From Cystobacterineae bacterium (GTDB lineage Bacteria > Myxococcota > Myxococcia > Myxococcales > Myxococcaceae): 64,000 bases of DNA. Where the stretch lies: positions 47,018-111,017 of the forward strand of contig WQYA01000002.1 of assembly GCA_009781495.1 (NCBI GenBank). The letters run 5' to 3'. Position 1 is the stretch's first letter. Each line of letters opens with the position of its first letter. Below the pieces are notes generated by a model. The model was not told where the DNA came from. It did not search any database and saw only the letters and a program-made list of their open reading frames with translations. The position numbers and the translations under genes are program-made. Below, one piece after another: positions 34,691 through 42,439 of this stretch.

Positions 34691-35485
34691 TTAAGGGTTG
34701 GCTGGCGTCATATTTTGGGGTGCGACGACTTCCAGCAATTCAATTTCAAACTGTAAGGGGGCATTAGGGGGGATATTGGGGGCTACGCCGCGCTCGCCAT
34801 AAGCGAGTGGGGCGGGGCAGACGATTTTGGCTTTTCCACCCACCTTCATTTTGGGCAAAGCCTCTTGCCAGCACGGTACGGTATTGCTCAAAGCCATGGT
34901 GAGGGGGACATTGCGCTCATAGCTGCTGTCAAAAACGGTGTTGTCCATGAGTTTCCCTCTATAGTGGACTTTAACTTGGCTGGTGGGCAGGGGGCTTTCG
35001 CCTTTGCCCTCAACGAGAGGGATATAGACAAGGCCGGATTCTGTTTTTTGAGCAGAAGGTTCCTTGGCGGCCTTTTCCAGGAAGCCGGGGGCTTTGGCGG
35101 CCTGCTCTACGCCTTTGGCTTTGAATTCGGTTTCTTTCTTGGCTTGCTCTTTTTGATGGCGCTCTTGGGCCTGTTGCATTTTCAGGTTGGAGAAAGCCAT
35201 CATTTGTTCCCGGTAGGCCTCCAAAGCATATTTGGGTTTTTTCTTAGCGAGGGCGTCGCCGAATCCTTTTTGGATGTCGGCGATTTCGGCTGGGCTAAAG
35301 TCTTTAACCATGGCTTCGCCCAACTGGGTGCCGATGATATAGCAGACGATTTTTTTATCCGCCTCAGAGAGGGGTTGAGCGGGGGCCGCTTGAGGAGGGG
35401 GGGGGCCTTTGGGTTGAGCGAAGGCAGTGAGGGAAGCGAGGGCAAGCAGCAAGCCAAAGGGTCGACGAAGGGATATCAGATTCAT
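34691..35485 (-). CDS. FKBP-type peptidyl-prolyl isomerase (Mip/FkpA-like)
   Basis: A 264-residue exported folding catalyst. The signal peptide (FGLLLALASLTAFA) is followed by a helical dimerisation region (residues ~40-150, Lys/Gln-rich) and an FKBP domain at ~155-260: VKVHYRGKLMDNTVFDSSYERN, LAYGERGVAPNIPPNAPLQFEIELLEV. This is the Mip/FkpA arrangement, active in the periplasm on proline bonds of exported proteins. It is 24 bases downstream of fbaB on the same strand and probably cotranscribed. Confidence 0.92.
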   Translation of the reverse strand: MNLISLRRPFGLLLALASLTAFAQPKGPPPPQAAPAQPLSEADKKIVCYIIGTQLGEAMVKDFSPAEIADIQKGFGDALAKKKPKYALEAYREQMMAFSNLKMQQAQERHQKEQAKKETEFKAKGVEQAAKAPGFLEKAAKEPSAQKTESGLVYIPLVEGKGESPLPTSQVKVHYRGKLMDNTVFDSSYERNVPLTMALSNTVPCWQEALPKMKVGGKAKIVCPAPLAYGERGVAPNIPPNAPLQFEIELLEVVAPQNMTPANP

Positions 35486-35509
35486 AATTATAAATGGGCT
35501 AGAGAAAGT

Positions 35510-36439
35510 TTAACCGCGATAAATGTCCATGACTTCTTTTAACAGGGAAAGGGCCTCTTGTTTGGGACGCTGGAAAGCATTGCGGCCCATAATGGAGCCC
35601 ATGCTGCCACCTTTGGCCATTTGTCGGACTTCGTCAAGCAAAGCTTGAGTTTCTTTGGCTTCGCCACCGGAGAAGATGAGGATGCGTTTGCCGTTGAAGG
35701 CGCTTTGGACGACATGGCGCACGCACTCGGTGAGGGTGCCTTTGGGGATGGAATATTTATCGAAAACTTTTTGGGCTTCAGGTTGTTCCACATGGGAGGA
35801 GGGGGGTTTTATTTTAATAATATGGGCTCCGAGTTGGGCGGCGATTTGTGCGGCATAGGCGGCGATGTCCACGGCCGTCTCTCCGGCTTTGGAGAGGCCG
35901 GCGCCTCGGGGATAGGACCAAACCACTGTGGGCAGGCCGAACTCTTTGGCTTCGGCAATCAGCTCTTTGAGCATTTGGTATTGCGTGTTGCGTGCGCCGG
36001 AGCCCGGATAAATGGTATAGCCGATAGCGGTACACCCCAAGCGGACAGCGTCCTTGACGGAGCTGGTTAATGCGGAGCAGGGCTGATCTATTTTTGCCAA
36101 AGTGTCCGAGTTGTTGACTTTGAGGATGAGGGGGATTTCGCCTGCGAGTTTTCCGGCGACGGCTTCAATGAAACCCAGAGGGGCCGCATAGGCGTTGCAG
36201 CCGGATTCGATGGCCAATTGGGCGTGGTAGTCCGGATCATACCCCGCCGGGTTGGGAGCGAAGGAGCGCGCAGGCCCGTGCTCAAACCCCTGGTCCACAG
36301 GGAGGATGACCATTTTTCCACTGCCTGCCAAAGTCCCCGTATTCAGCAGCCTGGCGATGTTGGCCAGTGTTCCCGGGTTGTCGGAAGGATACCAAGAGAG
36401 GATTTCGCGAACGCGCTGAGTATAAGCCATAGACGCCAT
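35510..36439 (-). CDS. fbaB: Class I (DhnA-type) fructose-bisphosphate aldolase
   Basis: Cleaves fructose-1,6-bisphosphate to two triose phosphates by a Schiff-base mechanism. Recognised by LPVDQGFEHGPARSFA, LKVNNSDTL, YTIYPGSGARNTQY, the lysine strand AHIIKIKPPSS and FSGGEAKETQALL near the phosphate site. At 309 residues it is in the usual size range. ATG 36439 is taken because AAAGGAG lies just before it; ATG 36430 is the alternative. An extended -10 promoter (TGTTATAAT) lies about 60 bases upstream. Confidence 0.94.
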   Translation of the reverse strand: MASMAYTQRVREILSWYPSDNPGTLANIARLLNTGTLAGSGKMVILPVDQGFEHGPARSFAPNPAGYDPDYHAQLAIESGCNAYAAPLGFIEAVAGKLAGEIPLILKVNNSDTLAKIDQPCSALTSSVKDAVRLGCTAIGYTIYPGSGARNTQYQMLKELIAEAKEFGLPTVVWSYPRGAGLSKAGETAVDIAAYAAQIAAQLGAHIIKIKPPSSHVEQPEAQKVFDKYSIPKGTLTECVRHVVQSAFNGKRILIFSGGEAKETQALLDEVRQMAKGGSMGSIMGRNAFQRPKQEALSLLKEVMDIYRG

Positions 36440-36496
36440 TGCTCCTTTTGTGTTTTGCAGCTTTAGAGTTCAGAAGTTTTTTATTTTGGCCATTGC

Positions 36497-36505
36497 ATTA
36501 TAACA
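36497..36505 (-). promoter_or_regulatory. Extended -10 promoter for fbaB
   Basis: The minus strand reads TGTTATAAT, a perfect -10 with the TGn extension, about 58 bases before the fbaB ATG. No good -35 is seen, which is normal for extended -10 promoters. Confidence 0.6.
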
Positions 36506-36629
36506 AATAAGCCGCCCTTTTCGTAGTTGAGACGCGAAAGATATTATGACGACCGTTATTTGCCAACGGAAGGGTGCAAGGTAGGAGTTTTGATTCCATC
36601 TCCCTTTAAAGCTAAACCACGCTTTCCCC

Positions 36630-37691
36630 TTAACCCTCCTGCCCTACCACCTCACTCAAATGTTTTGCCCCGTCACGAAGCAGACAAGCCTCCAGGCCGT
36701 CCAGAATATGGCGCGCCGTGCTGGGTCCGCCATAAATAAACCCCGAATACACCTGAAGGAGGCTGGCGCCGGCCTTTATTTTCTCATAGGCGTCCTCGGC
36801 AGAGAAAATGCCGCCTACGCCGACAATGGGGATGCGCCCCCGCGTCGCCGCATAAATTTGCCGAATGCAAAGGGTGGACAGGGCGCGCAGGGGTTTGCCC
36901 GAAAGCCCCCCGGTTTGTGCGGCGAGCACGTGGGAAACATTCCTTTGCAGCGTGGTATTGGTGGCAATGATGCCGTCAACGGCGCACGAGACGAGGACTT
37001 CGCTGATTTCTCTCAATTCCTCCTCGTGCAAGTCCGGCGCAAGTTTAACAAGGAGGGGTTTAGGGCATTCAAGTTTTTTAAGTTGAAGGAGGAGGGCTTC
37101 CAAAGTTTTAGGGGACTGGAGGGAGCGTAGCCCAGGGGTATTAGGGGAGGAGAGGTTAAGCGCAAGGTAGTCCGCAAAAGGGGCGAGGGTTTGGGCGGCG
37201 GAGAGATAGTCCTCTGCGGCATTTTCCAACTCCGTCCATTTATTTTTACCCAAATTAATACCGACAGGGAGGGGGCGGTATTTGAGTTTAGCCAAGCTGC
37301 GCGCCGCGCGCTGAGCCCCCTGGTTATTAAACCCCATGCGGTTAATAATGGCGCCCTGCTCCACGAGGCGGAAGAGGCGTGGTTTAGGGTTACCGGGTTG
37401 GGGCAGGGGGGTGAGCGTCCCCACCTCGACAAAACCGAAGCCCAGGGCAGCGAGGCCGGGGATGGCGACGGCATTTTTGTCCAAGCCGGCGGCAAGGCCC
37501 AGGGGGTTAGGGAACTCCAAGCCGAAGAGGCGCATGGCCAGGGCAGGGCGGTAGGGGCGGTTTTTTTGACGCAGGTAGCGGGGGAGGGGGCCCAGGGCGC
37601 CCAGCATGTGCAGGGCGCGCATGCCCAGCCCGTGGGCCAACTCTGCGGGCAAGGAGAAGAGGAGGGGGCGGATGCAATGCCAGAGACTCAT
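36630..37691 (-). CDS. pyrD: Dihydroorotate dehydrogenase (quinone), class 2
   Basis: Membrane-associated flavoenzyme oxidising dihydroorotate to orotate with quinone. Diagnostic motifs: GFVEVGTLTPLPQPGNPKPR, INRMGFNNQG, NLSSPNTPGLR (catalytic Ser region), KLAPDL, TNTT, and the FMN-binding GVGGIFSAEDAYEKI and YSGFIYGGP. The N-terminal helices typical of class 2 are present; 353 residues is normal. It starts 9 bases after the djlA-like stop on the same strand. Unlike the PyrC- and CarA-like proteins, no active-site residue looks altered, so the pathway downstream appears operative. Confidence 0.95.
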   Translation of the reverse strand: MSLWHCIRPLLFSLPAELAHGLGMRALHMLGALGPLPRYLRQKNRPYRPALAMRLFGLEFPNPLGLAAGLDKNAVAIPGLAALGFGFVEVGTLTPLPQPGNPKPRLFRLVEQGAIINRMGFNNQGAQRAARSLAKLKYRPLPVGINLGKNKWTELENAAEDYLSAAQTLAPFADYLALNLSSPNTPGLRSLQSPKTLEALLLQLKKLECPKPLLVKLAPDLHEEELREISEVLVSCAVDGIIATNTTLQRNVSHVLAAQTGGLSGKPLRALSTLCIRQIYAATRGRIPIVGVGGIFSAEDAYEKIKAGASLLQVYSGFIYGGPSTARHILDGLEACLLRDGAKHLSEVVGQEG

Positions 37692-37700
37692 AGGGGTTTC

Positions 37701-38651
37701 TCAAAAGCCGCGTATTTTTTTAAGGGCTTCATAGGCTTCTTTAATTTGGTGGAAGGCCTGGGTGGTTTTTTCTATTTGCTGAGGGGACATACCCACATGG
37801 CTGTCCGGGTGGTGGGCGGCGGCCAGTTTACGGTAGGCGGTTTTAATTTCTTCGTCAGAGGCCTGGGGCTCAAGGCCCAAGAGGGCATAGTGCTCACTCC
37901 CATCCCCGAAGAAGGCCGAGGTAATGGACTGAAGCTGCTCATCCGACAGGTTTAAATAGCGCACAACACGTTGCAGCAAATCTCTCTCGGTACGTTGCAA
38001 CTCCCCATCCGCCAGGGCCAACTCATAGAGGGCGGAGACGAAGGTAGGGCGCAAGGCCGGGGGTATGTCGGGGCGCGCCTTGGAGAGCAATTCGTTCATA
38101 TCGGCGGTTTTTTTAAGCCAGGCTTTCAACTCTGCGCGTACGGCGCTGAGGCCCCACTCTGAGAAGCCCAAGTCCCTCTCGAAATAGAGGCGGATGTGGT
38201 GGATTTCTTCTTGGTTGATGGGGGCGTCGGCCATGGCGATTTGGGTGAAGATGGGGCAAAGCAGCCTGGCCAGGCGGGACTCTTTGAGTTTTTCCTCGGA
38301 GGGGGTTTGAGTCGGGAGGGTGAGGGCTTTGGTATTTTTACGGGTAGGGGCCTCCATTTCAGCAGAGGAGAGGGCCCTAAAGTTTTTACGGGTAGGGGCT
38401 TCCATAGGGGGAGGCTCGTCCATAGGGGTAGGGTTTTGGAGGGGCTCCTCCCCAATTTCCCTGCGTGTTTTGGGAGTTTCGGAGAAGATTCCCGGGTGGC
38501 GTTGCAGGCTGTCCCAGGCATAACCCAAGGAGAAGCCGAGGAATATTGGCACCAAAAGCCATGGCCAAGGCATGAGCAACATGCCGACCATAAGCCCTAC
38601 CAGAATGCCGAGCCCTCTTCCAAGCATAAGTCCTTGCAGCCCGGGCAGCAT
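37701..38651 (-). CDS. DjlA-like membrane J-domain protein
   Basis: A 316-residue cochaperone. An apolar N-terminus (residues ~1-45, two short segments) anchors it, followed by a Pro-rich linker with a duplicated ME-APTRKN(F/T) motif, a TerB-like helical domain at ~125-235 (IAMADAPINQEEIHHI), and a C-terminal J domain at ~250-313 (HYALLGLEPQASDEEIKTAYRKLAAAHHPDSH, with HPD). This is the DjlA order; such proteins stimulate DnaK ATPase at the membrane. It is divergent from folD with only 18 bases between start codons, so their promoters must overlap each other's genes. Confidence 0.85.
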   Translation of the reverse strand: MLPGLQGLMLGRGLGILVGLMVGMLLMPWPWLLVPIFLGFSLGYAWDSLQRHPGIFSETPKTRREIGEEPLQNPTPMDEPPPMEAPTRKNFRALSSAEMEAPTRKNTKALTLPTQTPSEEKLKESRLARLLCPIFTQIAMADAPINQEEIHHIRLYFERDLGFSEWGLSAVRAELKAWLKKTADMNELLSKARPDIPPALRPTFVSALYELALADGELQRTERDLLQRVVRYLNLSDEQLQSITSAFFGDGSEHYALLGLEPQASDEEIKTAYRKLAAAHHPDSHVGMSPQQIEKTTQAFHQIKEAYEALKKIRGF

Positions 38652-38669
38652 ACTGCATATGGGTAAACT

Positions 38670-39524
38670 ATGGTAGCTAAGTTAATTGACGGAAAGGCGA
38701 TGGCTGAAAAGCAGCGTGCTTTGTTGGTGGAGGAGGTGAGGGGTTTTGAGAAGGCCACAGGGCGTCCGCCCGGCATAGCGGTATTGAGGGCAGGGGAGGA
38801 CCCCGCCAGCAGAATATATGTAGCTTCCAAAAAGCGCACAGCCCAAAGCCTGGGGTTGAATTCCTGGGAGCACGTATTGCCCGAGCAGGTGACGCAGTCG
38901 GAGTTGCTGGGCCTTATTGAGCGTTTGAATGGGGAGGAGGAGGTAGACGGCATATTGGTACAGCTGCCCTTGCCCAAGCATTTGGACACGCACGCTGTGT
39001 TGAGGGCCATCCTTCCGCAGAAGGACGTAGATGGTTTTCACCCGATGAATGCGGGCAGTTTATTCCAAGGCATGCCCACGCTGGTGCCGTGTACCCCCCT
39101 GGGGGTTATGAAGATGTTAGAGGAGATAGGGTGCGGGGTGGCGGGCAAGCGTGCGGTGGTGATAGGGCGCAGCAACATTGTAGGCCGTCCCATGGCGGCG
39201 CTGTTGTTGAATGCGAGTGCGAGCGTGGTGTTGTGCCACTCCAAGAGTGACGTAAGGGCCGAAACCTTGCGTGCAGACATTGTCATTGCAGCCGTAGGGG
39301 TAGCGGGTTTGGTAAGGGGGGATTGGATACGTGAGGGTGCCATAGTGATAGACGTAGGGATGAACCGAGGGGAGGGCGGCAAGCTATGCGGAGACGTCGC
39401 CTTTGAAGAAGTCAGCCAAAAAGCCGCATGGCTCACCCCAGTCCCCGGCGGCGTAGGCCCGATGACGATAGCGATGCTGATGCACAACACGGTGCAAGCG
39501 GCCAAGTTGCGTTGCAAGCGGTGA
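38670..39524 (+). CDS. folD: Bifunctional methylene-THF dehydrogenase/methenyl-THF cyclohydrolase
   Basis: Interconverts 5,10-methylene-, 5,10-methenyl- and 10-formyl-tetrahydrofolate with NADP. Motifs: Y-x3-K as YVASKKR, DGILVQLPLPKHL, KDVDGFHPMNAG, PCTPLGV, the Rossmann VIGRSNIVGRPMAALLL, and the C-terminal TPVPGGVGPMTIAML. The 284-residue length is standard. It sits near metF and gcvTHP, which use the same one-carbon pool. Confidence 0.96.
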   Translation: MVAKLIDGKAMAEKQRALLVEEVRGFEKATGRPPGIAVLRAGEDPASRIYVASKKRTAQSLGLNSWEHVLPEQVTQSELLGLIERLNGEEEVDGILVQLPLPKHLDTHAVLRAILPQKDVDGFHPMNAGSLFQGMPTLVPCTPLGVMKMLEEIGCGVAGKRAVVIGRSNIVGRPMAALLLNASASVVLCHSKSDVRAETLRADIVIAAVGVAGLVRGDWIREGAIVIDVGMNRGEGGKLCGDVAFEEVSQKAAWLTPVPGGVGPMTIAMLMHNTVQAAKLRCKR

Positions 39525-39536
39525 AGGCGCCCCCCC

Positions 39537-39565
39537 TTGCATTCTAAAAGAAGCTAAGCTATAAA
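39537..39565 (+). promoter_or_regulatory. Sigma-70-type promoter for folD-metF intergenic RNA
   Basis: TTGCAT (39537-39542), a 17-base spacer, then TATAAA (39560-39565). The predicted start, about 7 bases after the -10 (near 39572), coincides with the first base of a long closing stem, supporting a transcript that begins there. Confidence 0.65.
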
Positions 39566-39571
39566 CTTGAG

Positions 39572-39721
39572 CAGGTGCTCAACACACCAACGTAAGCGGA
39601 TTTTACCTCGCCCGACAGACGTGGTTTTTTTGTGCCATTTTGGCCGGGTAGCGCGAAAGCCGAAAAACAGCCCGCGAGGGCTAAGGCCTCGGGCCGTCTT
39701 ACGTCGGTGTTGAAGTACCTG
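39572..39721 (+). ncRNA. Candidate structured RNA (6S-like or leader RNA)
   Basis: The 5' end CAGGTGCTCAACAC (39572-39585) pairs with GTGTTGAAGTACCTG (39707-39721) through 14 bp with one bulged A. After an internal loop, ACGTAAG (39590-39596) pairs with CTTACGT (39698-39704). A further hairpin GCCCG..AGG/CCTCGGGC lies at 39670-39693. A promoter is placed exactly to start it. A roughly 150-nt rod with internal loops is reminiscent of 6S RNA, but I cannot match conserved 6S bases, and it may instead be the leader of the small ORF downstream. A 62-codon minus-strand frame across it looks fortuitous. Confidence 0.5.
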
Positions 39722-39770
39722 GCCACCTTCTCAACAAAGGGGGTCATTCAATAAAACGTAAGGAGGCCCT

Positions 39771-39878
39771 ATGGCTGATAACAAAACGGAAACAAATCGA
39801 GGTCCACCCCCAATAGCTCATTTTTTAAGTGCCCCTCGCCGCCCCCCTGTTTTTGGGGTGGGTGCTCAAACAAGTTAA
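39771..39878 (+). CDS. 35-residue small protein, unknown
   Basis: ATG 39771 follows AAGGAGG at 5-base spacing, one of the strongest ribosome-binding sites in the window. The peptide starts MADNKTETNRGPPP and is Pro/Arg-rich (SAPRRPPVFG) with no membrane segment. It is followed by a GC-rich hairpin and lies directly downstream of the candidate structured RNA, so it could be translated from the same transcript. No family is recognised. Confidence 0.5.
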   Translation: MADNKTETNRGPPPIAHFLSAPRRPPVFGVGAQTS

Positions 39879-39903
39879 CAAACCGGACTGAATAAAACCC
39901 TAG

Positions 39904-39945
39904 CCCCCGCCTTCTTTAATTGGAGGCGGGGGTTGGGTTATGGTC
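39904..39945. terminator. GC-rich hairpin between small ORF and metF
   Basis: CCCCCGCCT (39904-39912) pairs with AGGCGGGGG (39924-39932), a perfect 9-bp stem, followed by T-rich sequence on the plus strand; on the minus strand TTTTAT follows soon after the stem. It can serve both the small-ORF transcript and the convergent metF. Confidence 0.75.
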
Positions 39946-39969
39946 TTTTGTTATTTCACCTTTTACGGA

Positions 39970-40836
39970 TTAAAGCGGCAAATGCCGCGCCGCCCGCAAA
40001 GCCTTCACAAGAGTACGCGTAGCCGAGGAGCGATTTAACGTATAAAAATGAATCCCCGGCGTCCCATGCGCGAGCAATTCCGTACACTGGGCGGTGGCAA
40101 AAGCAATCCCCAGGGCTTCAATTTCAGAGGGGCTTTCTTTGAGGGCCTCCAGGCGGTGGAAGAGGGGAGGGTGGGGCTGCGCGCCGCACAGCTTGGCAAT
40201 ACGCTGCGCCTGCTCCAAACGTGTCACCGGCAAAACCCCGGGGAGAATGGGCGCCCCAATGCCCACGTCGCGCGCGCGCTGCATGAATTCGAAGAAGCGT
40301 CGGTTGTCAAAAAACAGTTGTGAAACCAAAAAATCGGCCCCTGCTTCCACCTTGCGTTTGAGGTGCAGCAAGTCCTCCTCGGCATTGGCCGCCTCAGGGT
40401 GTGTTTCGGGATAGCAGGCCGCCCCCACACAGAGGTGGGGGTGGTGTTTTTTGATGAGGTGGATGAAGTCCGCAGCAAAACGAAGTCCGTCATGGGTGCT
40501 TTGGACGGCATCTCCCCGCAAGGCAAGAATGTTTTCAATACCGAGTTGGACAATGCGTTCCACCAGCCCCAAAAGCTCCGCTTGGGAATGGTTGGCCAAG
40601 GCGAGGTGTGCGACCATTTCCAGGCGTGTTTTTTTTCGAAGCTGCTCCAGGCACGACAAGCTGGTTTCGCGAAAACTTCCGGCAGCCCCATAGGTGACGG
40701 AAACGAAAGCAGGCTCCAAAGCGGCAACGTCTTCAACGGTTTTCCAGAAGTCCACCTCTGCGGCAGGTGTTTTGGGCGGAAAAAATTCGAAGGAGAAGAG
40801 GGGGCCTTTGGCCAGAAGAAGTTTGGAGACCTGCAT
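39970..40836 (-). CDS. metF: Methylenetetrahydrofolate reductase
   Basis: FAD enzyme reducing 5,10-methylene-THF to 5-methyl-THF for methionine synthesis. Recognised by FSFEFFPPKTP, SVTYGAAGSFRETS, ILALRGDAV, YPETHPEA, and the FAD/substrate strand GADFLVSQLFFDN; GVLPVTRLEQAQRIA is also typical. ATG 40836 is chosen over an in-frame GTG at 40842 because CGGAG lies 5 bases before it. 288 residues is normal. It is divergent from gcvT; the 83-base gap must hold both promoters. Confidence 0.95.
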   Translation of the reverse strand: MQVSKLLLAKGPLFSFEFFPPKTPAAEVDFWKTVEDVAALEPAFVSVTYGAAGSFRETSLSCLEQLRKKTRLEMVAHLALANHSQAELLGLVERIVQLGIENILALRGDAVQSTHDGLRFAADFIHLIKKHHPHLCVGAACYPETHPEAANAEEDLLHLKRKVEAGADFLVSQLFFDNRRFFEFMQRARDVGIGAPILPGVLPVTRLEQAQRIAKLCGAQPHPPLFHRLEALKESPSEIEALGIAFATAQCTELLAHGTPGIHFYTLNRSSATRTLVKALRAARHLPL

Positions 40837-40919
40837 GAACACTCCGGTGAGTTCTGCTTGCGCCTCTGTGCGCCAGCGTTATATTCGGCCCCGTTTTTAT
40901 ACCGCGTATTGGAGTTGCG

Positions 40920-42023
40920 ATGCCTGAAAAGACGCCTTTATTTGAAACACACCAAAAAATGGGAGCCAAACTGGTGGACTATTCCGGGTGGATGATGCCC
41001 GTACAATATGTTTCCGCCCTCAAGGAACACGCCGCCGTCCGGGAGGCGGTGGGACTGTTTGACGCTTCGCATATGGGCGAGTTTGAGTTGAGGGGGGCAA
41101 AGGCCCTTGAAACCGTCAACCGCCTTGTCTGCAACGACGTCTCCCTTTGCGCCGACGGGCAAGCCATGTATGCCGGGTTGCTGAACGAGGCGGGTGGTTT
41201 TGTGGATGACGTCATTGTCTACCGCCACAGTGCCGAGCATATGGTTTTATGCGTCAACGCAGGAAACATTGCGAAGGACTGGGCGTGGGTGTGCCAGCAC
41301 ATTGCCGGCTCCGGCGTGACAGCAGAAAACCAAAGTGCGCAGACGGGCATGTTGGCTTTGCAAGGGCCCAAAGCCGTCGACGTGCTGAGCACAGTGGGCA
41401 AGCTGTTTTCAGGGCAAGCCGTGGCGCAATTGAAGCGCTACCATTTTGCAGAGGGCGAAGCGGCCGGCATTGCCTGCACCCTTTCGCGTACCGGCTACAC
41501 CGGGGAAGACGGGTTTGAGCTTTATTGTTCTGCATCGAAGACGGAGGCCTTGTGGTGGGCCCTGTTGGAAGCAGGAAAACCCTGGGGAATAATGCCCTGT
41601 GGCCTGGGGGCGAGGGACTCGCTGCGTTTGGAGATGAAATATCCGCTCCACGGACAAGACATCGACGACAACCATACCCCCTTTGAGGCGAAGCTGAATT
41701 GGATAGTGAAGATGAAGAAGGAGGCATTTTTGGGGAAGGGGGCTTTGGAGAAGCAAAAGGAGAAGGGTGTGGAGAGGCTATGGGTAGGTTTTGTCATGGT
41801 GGATCCAGGAATTCCACGAACGGGCTATGCGGTGTTTCACAACGGCAAGCAAGTTGGGACGGTAACCAGCGGAAACTTCGGCCCAAGCGTCCAACGTGCC
41901 ATAGGCATGGCCTATATAGACTCTGTTTGCGCCCAGGACGGAACTGTGTTGGAAGTGGAAATCCGCGAGCGAAAAGCAAAAGCTCAAACAGTGAAAACCC
42001 CCTTTTGGCAGAAAGGCGCATGA
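40920..42023 (+). CDS. gcvT: Aminomethyltransferase (glycine cleavage T protein)
   Basis: Transfers the methylene group from aminomethyl-lipoyl GcvH to tetrahydrofolate, releasing ammonia. Motifs: HQKMGAKLVDYSGWMMPVQY, GLFDASHMGEFELRG, LNEAGGFVDDVIVYR, LALQGPKA, SRTGYTGEDGFELYC, and GLGARDSLRLE. GGAG lies 7 bases before the ATG. Its stop overlaps the gcvH ATG (ATGA), giving a coupled gcvT-gcvH-gcvP operon. 367 residues is standard. Confidence 0.96.
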   Translation: MPEKTPLFETHQKMGAKLVDYSGWMMPVQYVSALKEHAAVREAVGLFDASHMGEFELRGAKALETVNRLVCNDVSLCADGQAMYAGLLNEAGGFVDDVIVYRHSAEHMVLCVNAGNIAKDWAWVCQHIAGSGVTAENQSAQTGMLALQGPKAVDVLSTVGKLFSGQAVAQLKRYHFAEGEAAGIACTLSRTGYTGEDGFELYCSASKTEALWWALLEAGKPWGIMPCGLGARDSLRLEMKYPLHGQDIDDNHTPFEAKLNWIVKMKKEAFLGKGALEKQKEKGVERLWVGFVMVDPGIPRTGYAVFHNGKQVGTVTSGNFGPSVQRAIGMAYIDSVCAQDGTVLEVEIRERKAKAQTVKTPFWQKGA

Positions 42024-42418
42024 AGATGGCTGAGCAGATTCCTAACAATTGCAGATATACCCAAGATCACGAGTGGGTACGCGCCGACGGCAAGCTTGCC
42101 GTTGTGGGCATTTCTTTCCATGCGCAAGACACGCTGGGCGACGTCGTCTATGTAGAGTTGCCCCCGGTTGGCGCTTGGGTTTCGGCAGGCAAAGCTTTTG
42201 GTGTTGTCGAGTCCACGAAGGCTGTGAGCGAGTTGTTTGCGCCTGTCAGCGGCAAGGTGTTGAAGGTGAATGAAGCGCTTGTTTCCAACCCGCAACTTGT
42301 CAACACAGAGCCCTATGAGCAAGGTTGGCTGATAGAAATAGAGATGAGTGCCCCGGAGGAGTTGGGGGTGTTGATGGATGCCGCCGCCTATGAAACCTTT
42401 CTCCATTCCACCCACTAA
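42020..42418 (+). CDS. gcvH: Glycine cleavage system H protein
   Basis: Lipoyl-carrier protein shuttling the aminomethyl intermediate between GcvP, GcvT and the dihydrolipoyl dehydrogenase. 132 residues. The lipoyl lysine is in VVESTKAVSELFAPVSG; YTQDHEWVRADGKLAVVGIS is the typical N-terminus. The ATG at 42020 overlaps the gcvT stop; ATG 42026 is an alternative. A longer same-frame reading upstream lies inside gcvT and is not real. Lipoylation could be supplied by the LipA encoded at 62.8 kb. Confidence 0.95.
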   Translation: MKMAEQIPNNCRYTQDHEWVRADGKLAVVGISFHAQDTLGDVVYVELPPVGAWVSAGKAFGVVESTKAVSELFAPVSGKVLKVNEALVSNPQLVNTEPYEQGWLIEIEMSAPEELGVLMDAAAYETFLHSTH

Positions 42419-42439
42419 ACCCCCAACGTGAGGGTTGAC

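Noticed and set aside
37191..37955. 254-codon plus-strand ORF over pyrD and the djlA-like gene
   Set aside because: Antisense to two well-recognised genes.
39559..39747. 62-codon minus-strand ORF
   Set aside because: It is antisense to a region with a strong promoter and long-range base pairing, has no ribosome-binding site and no recognised family.
41699..42418. gcvH extended N-terminally by 107 residues
   Set aside because: The extension lies inside gcvT in another frame and lacks GcvH homology; the ATGA overlap at 42020 is the natural start.
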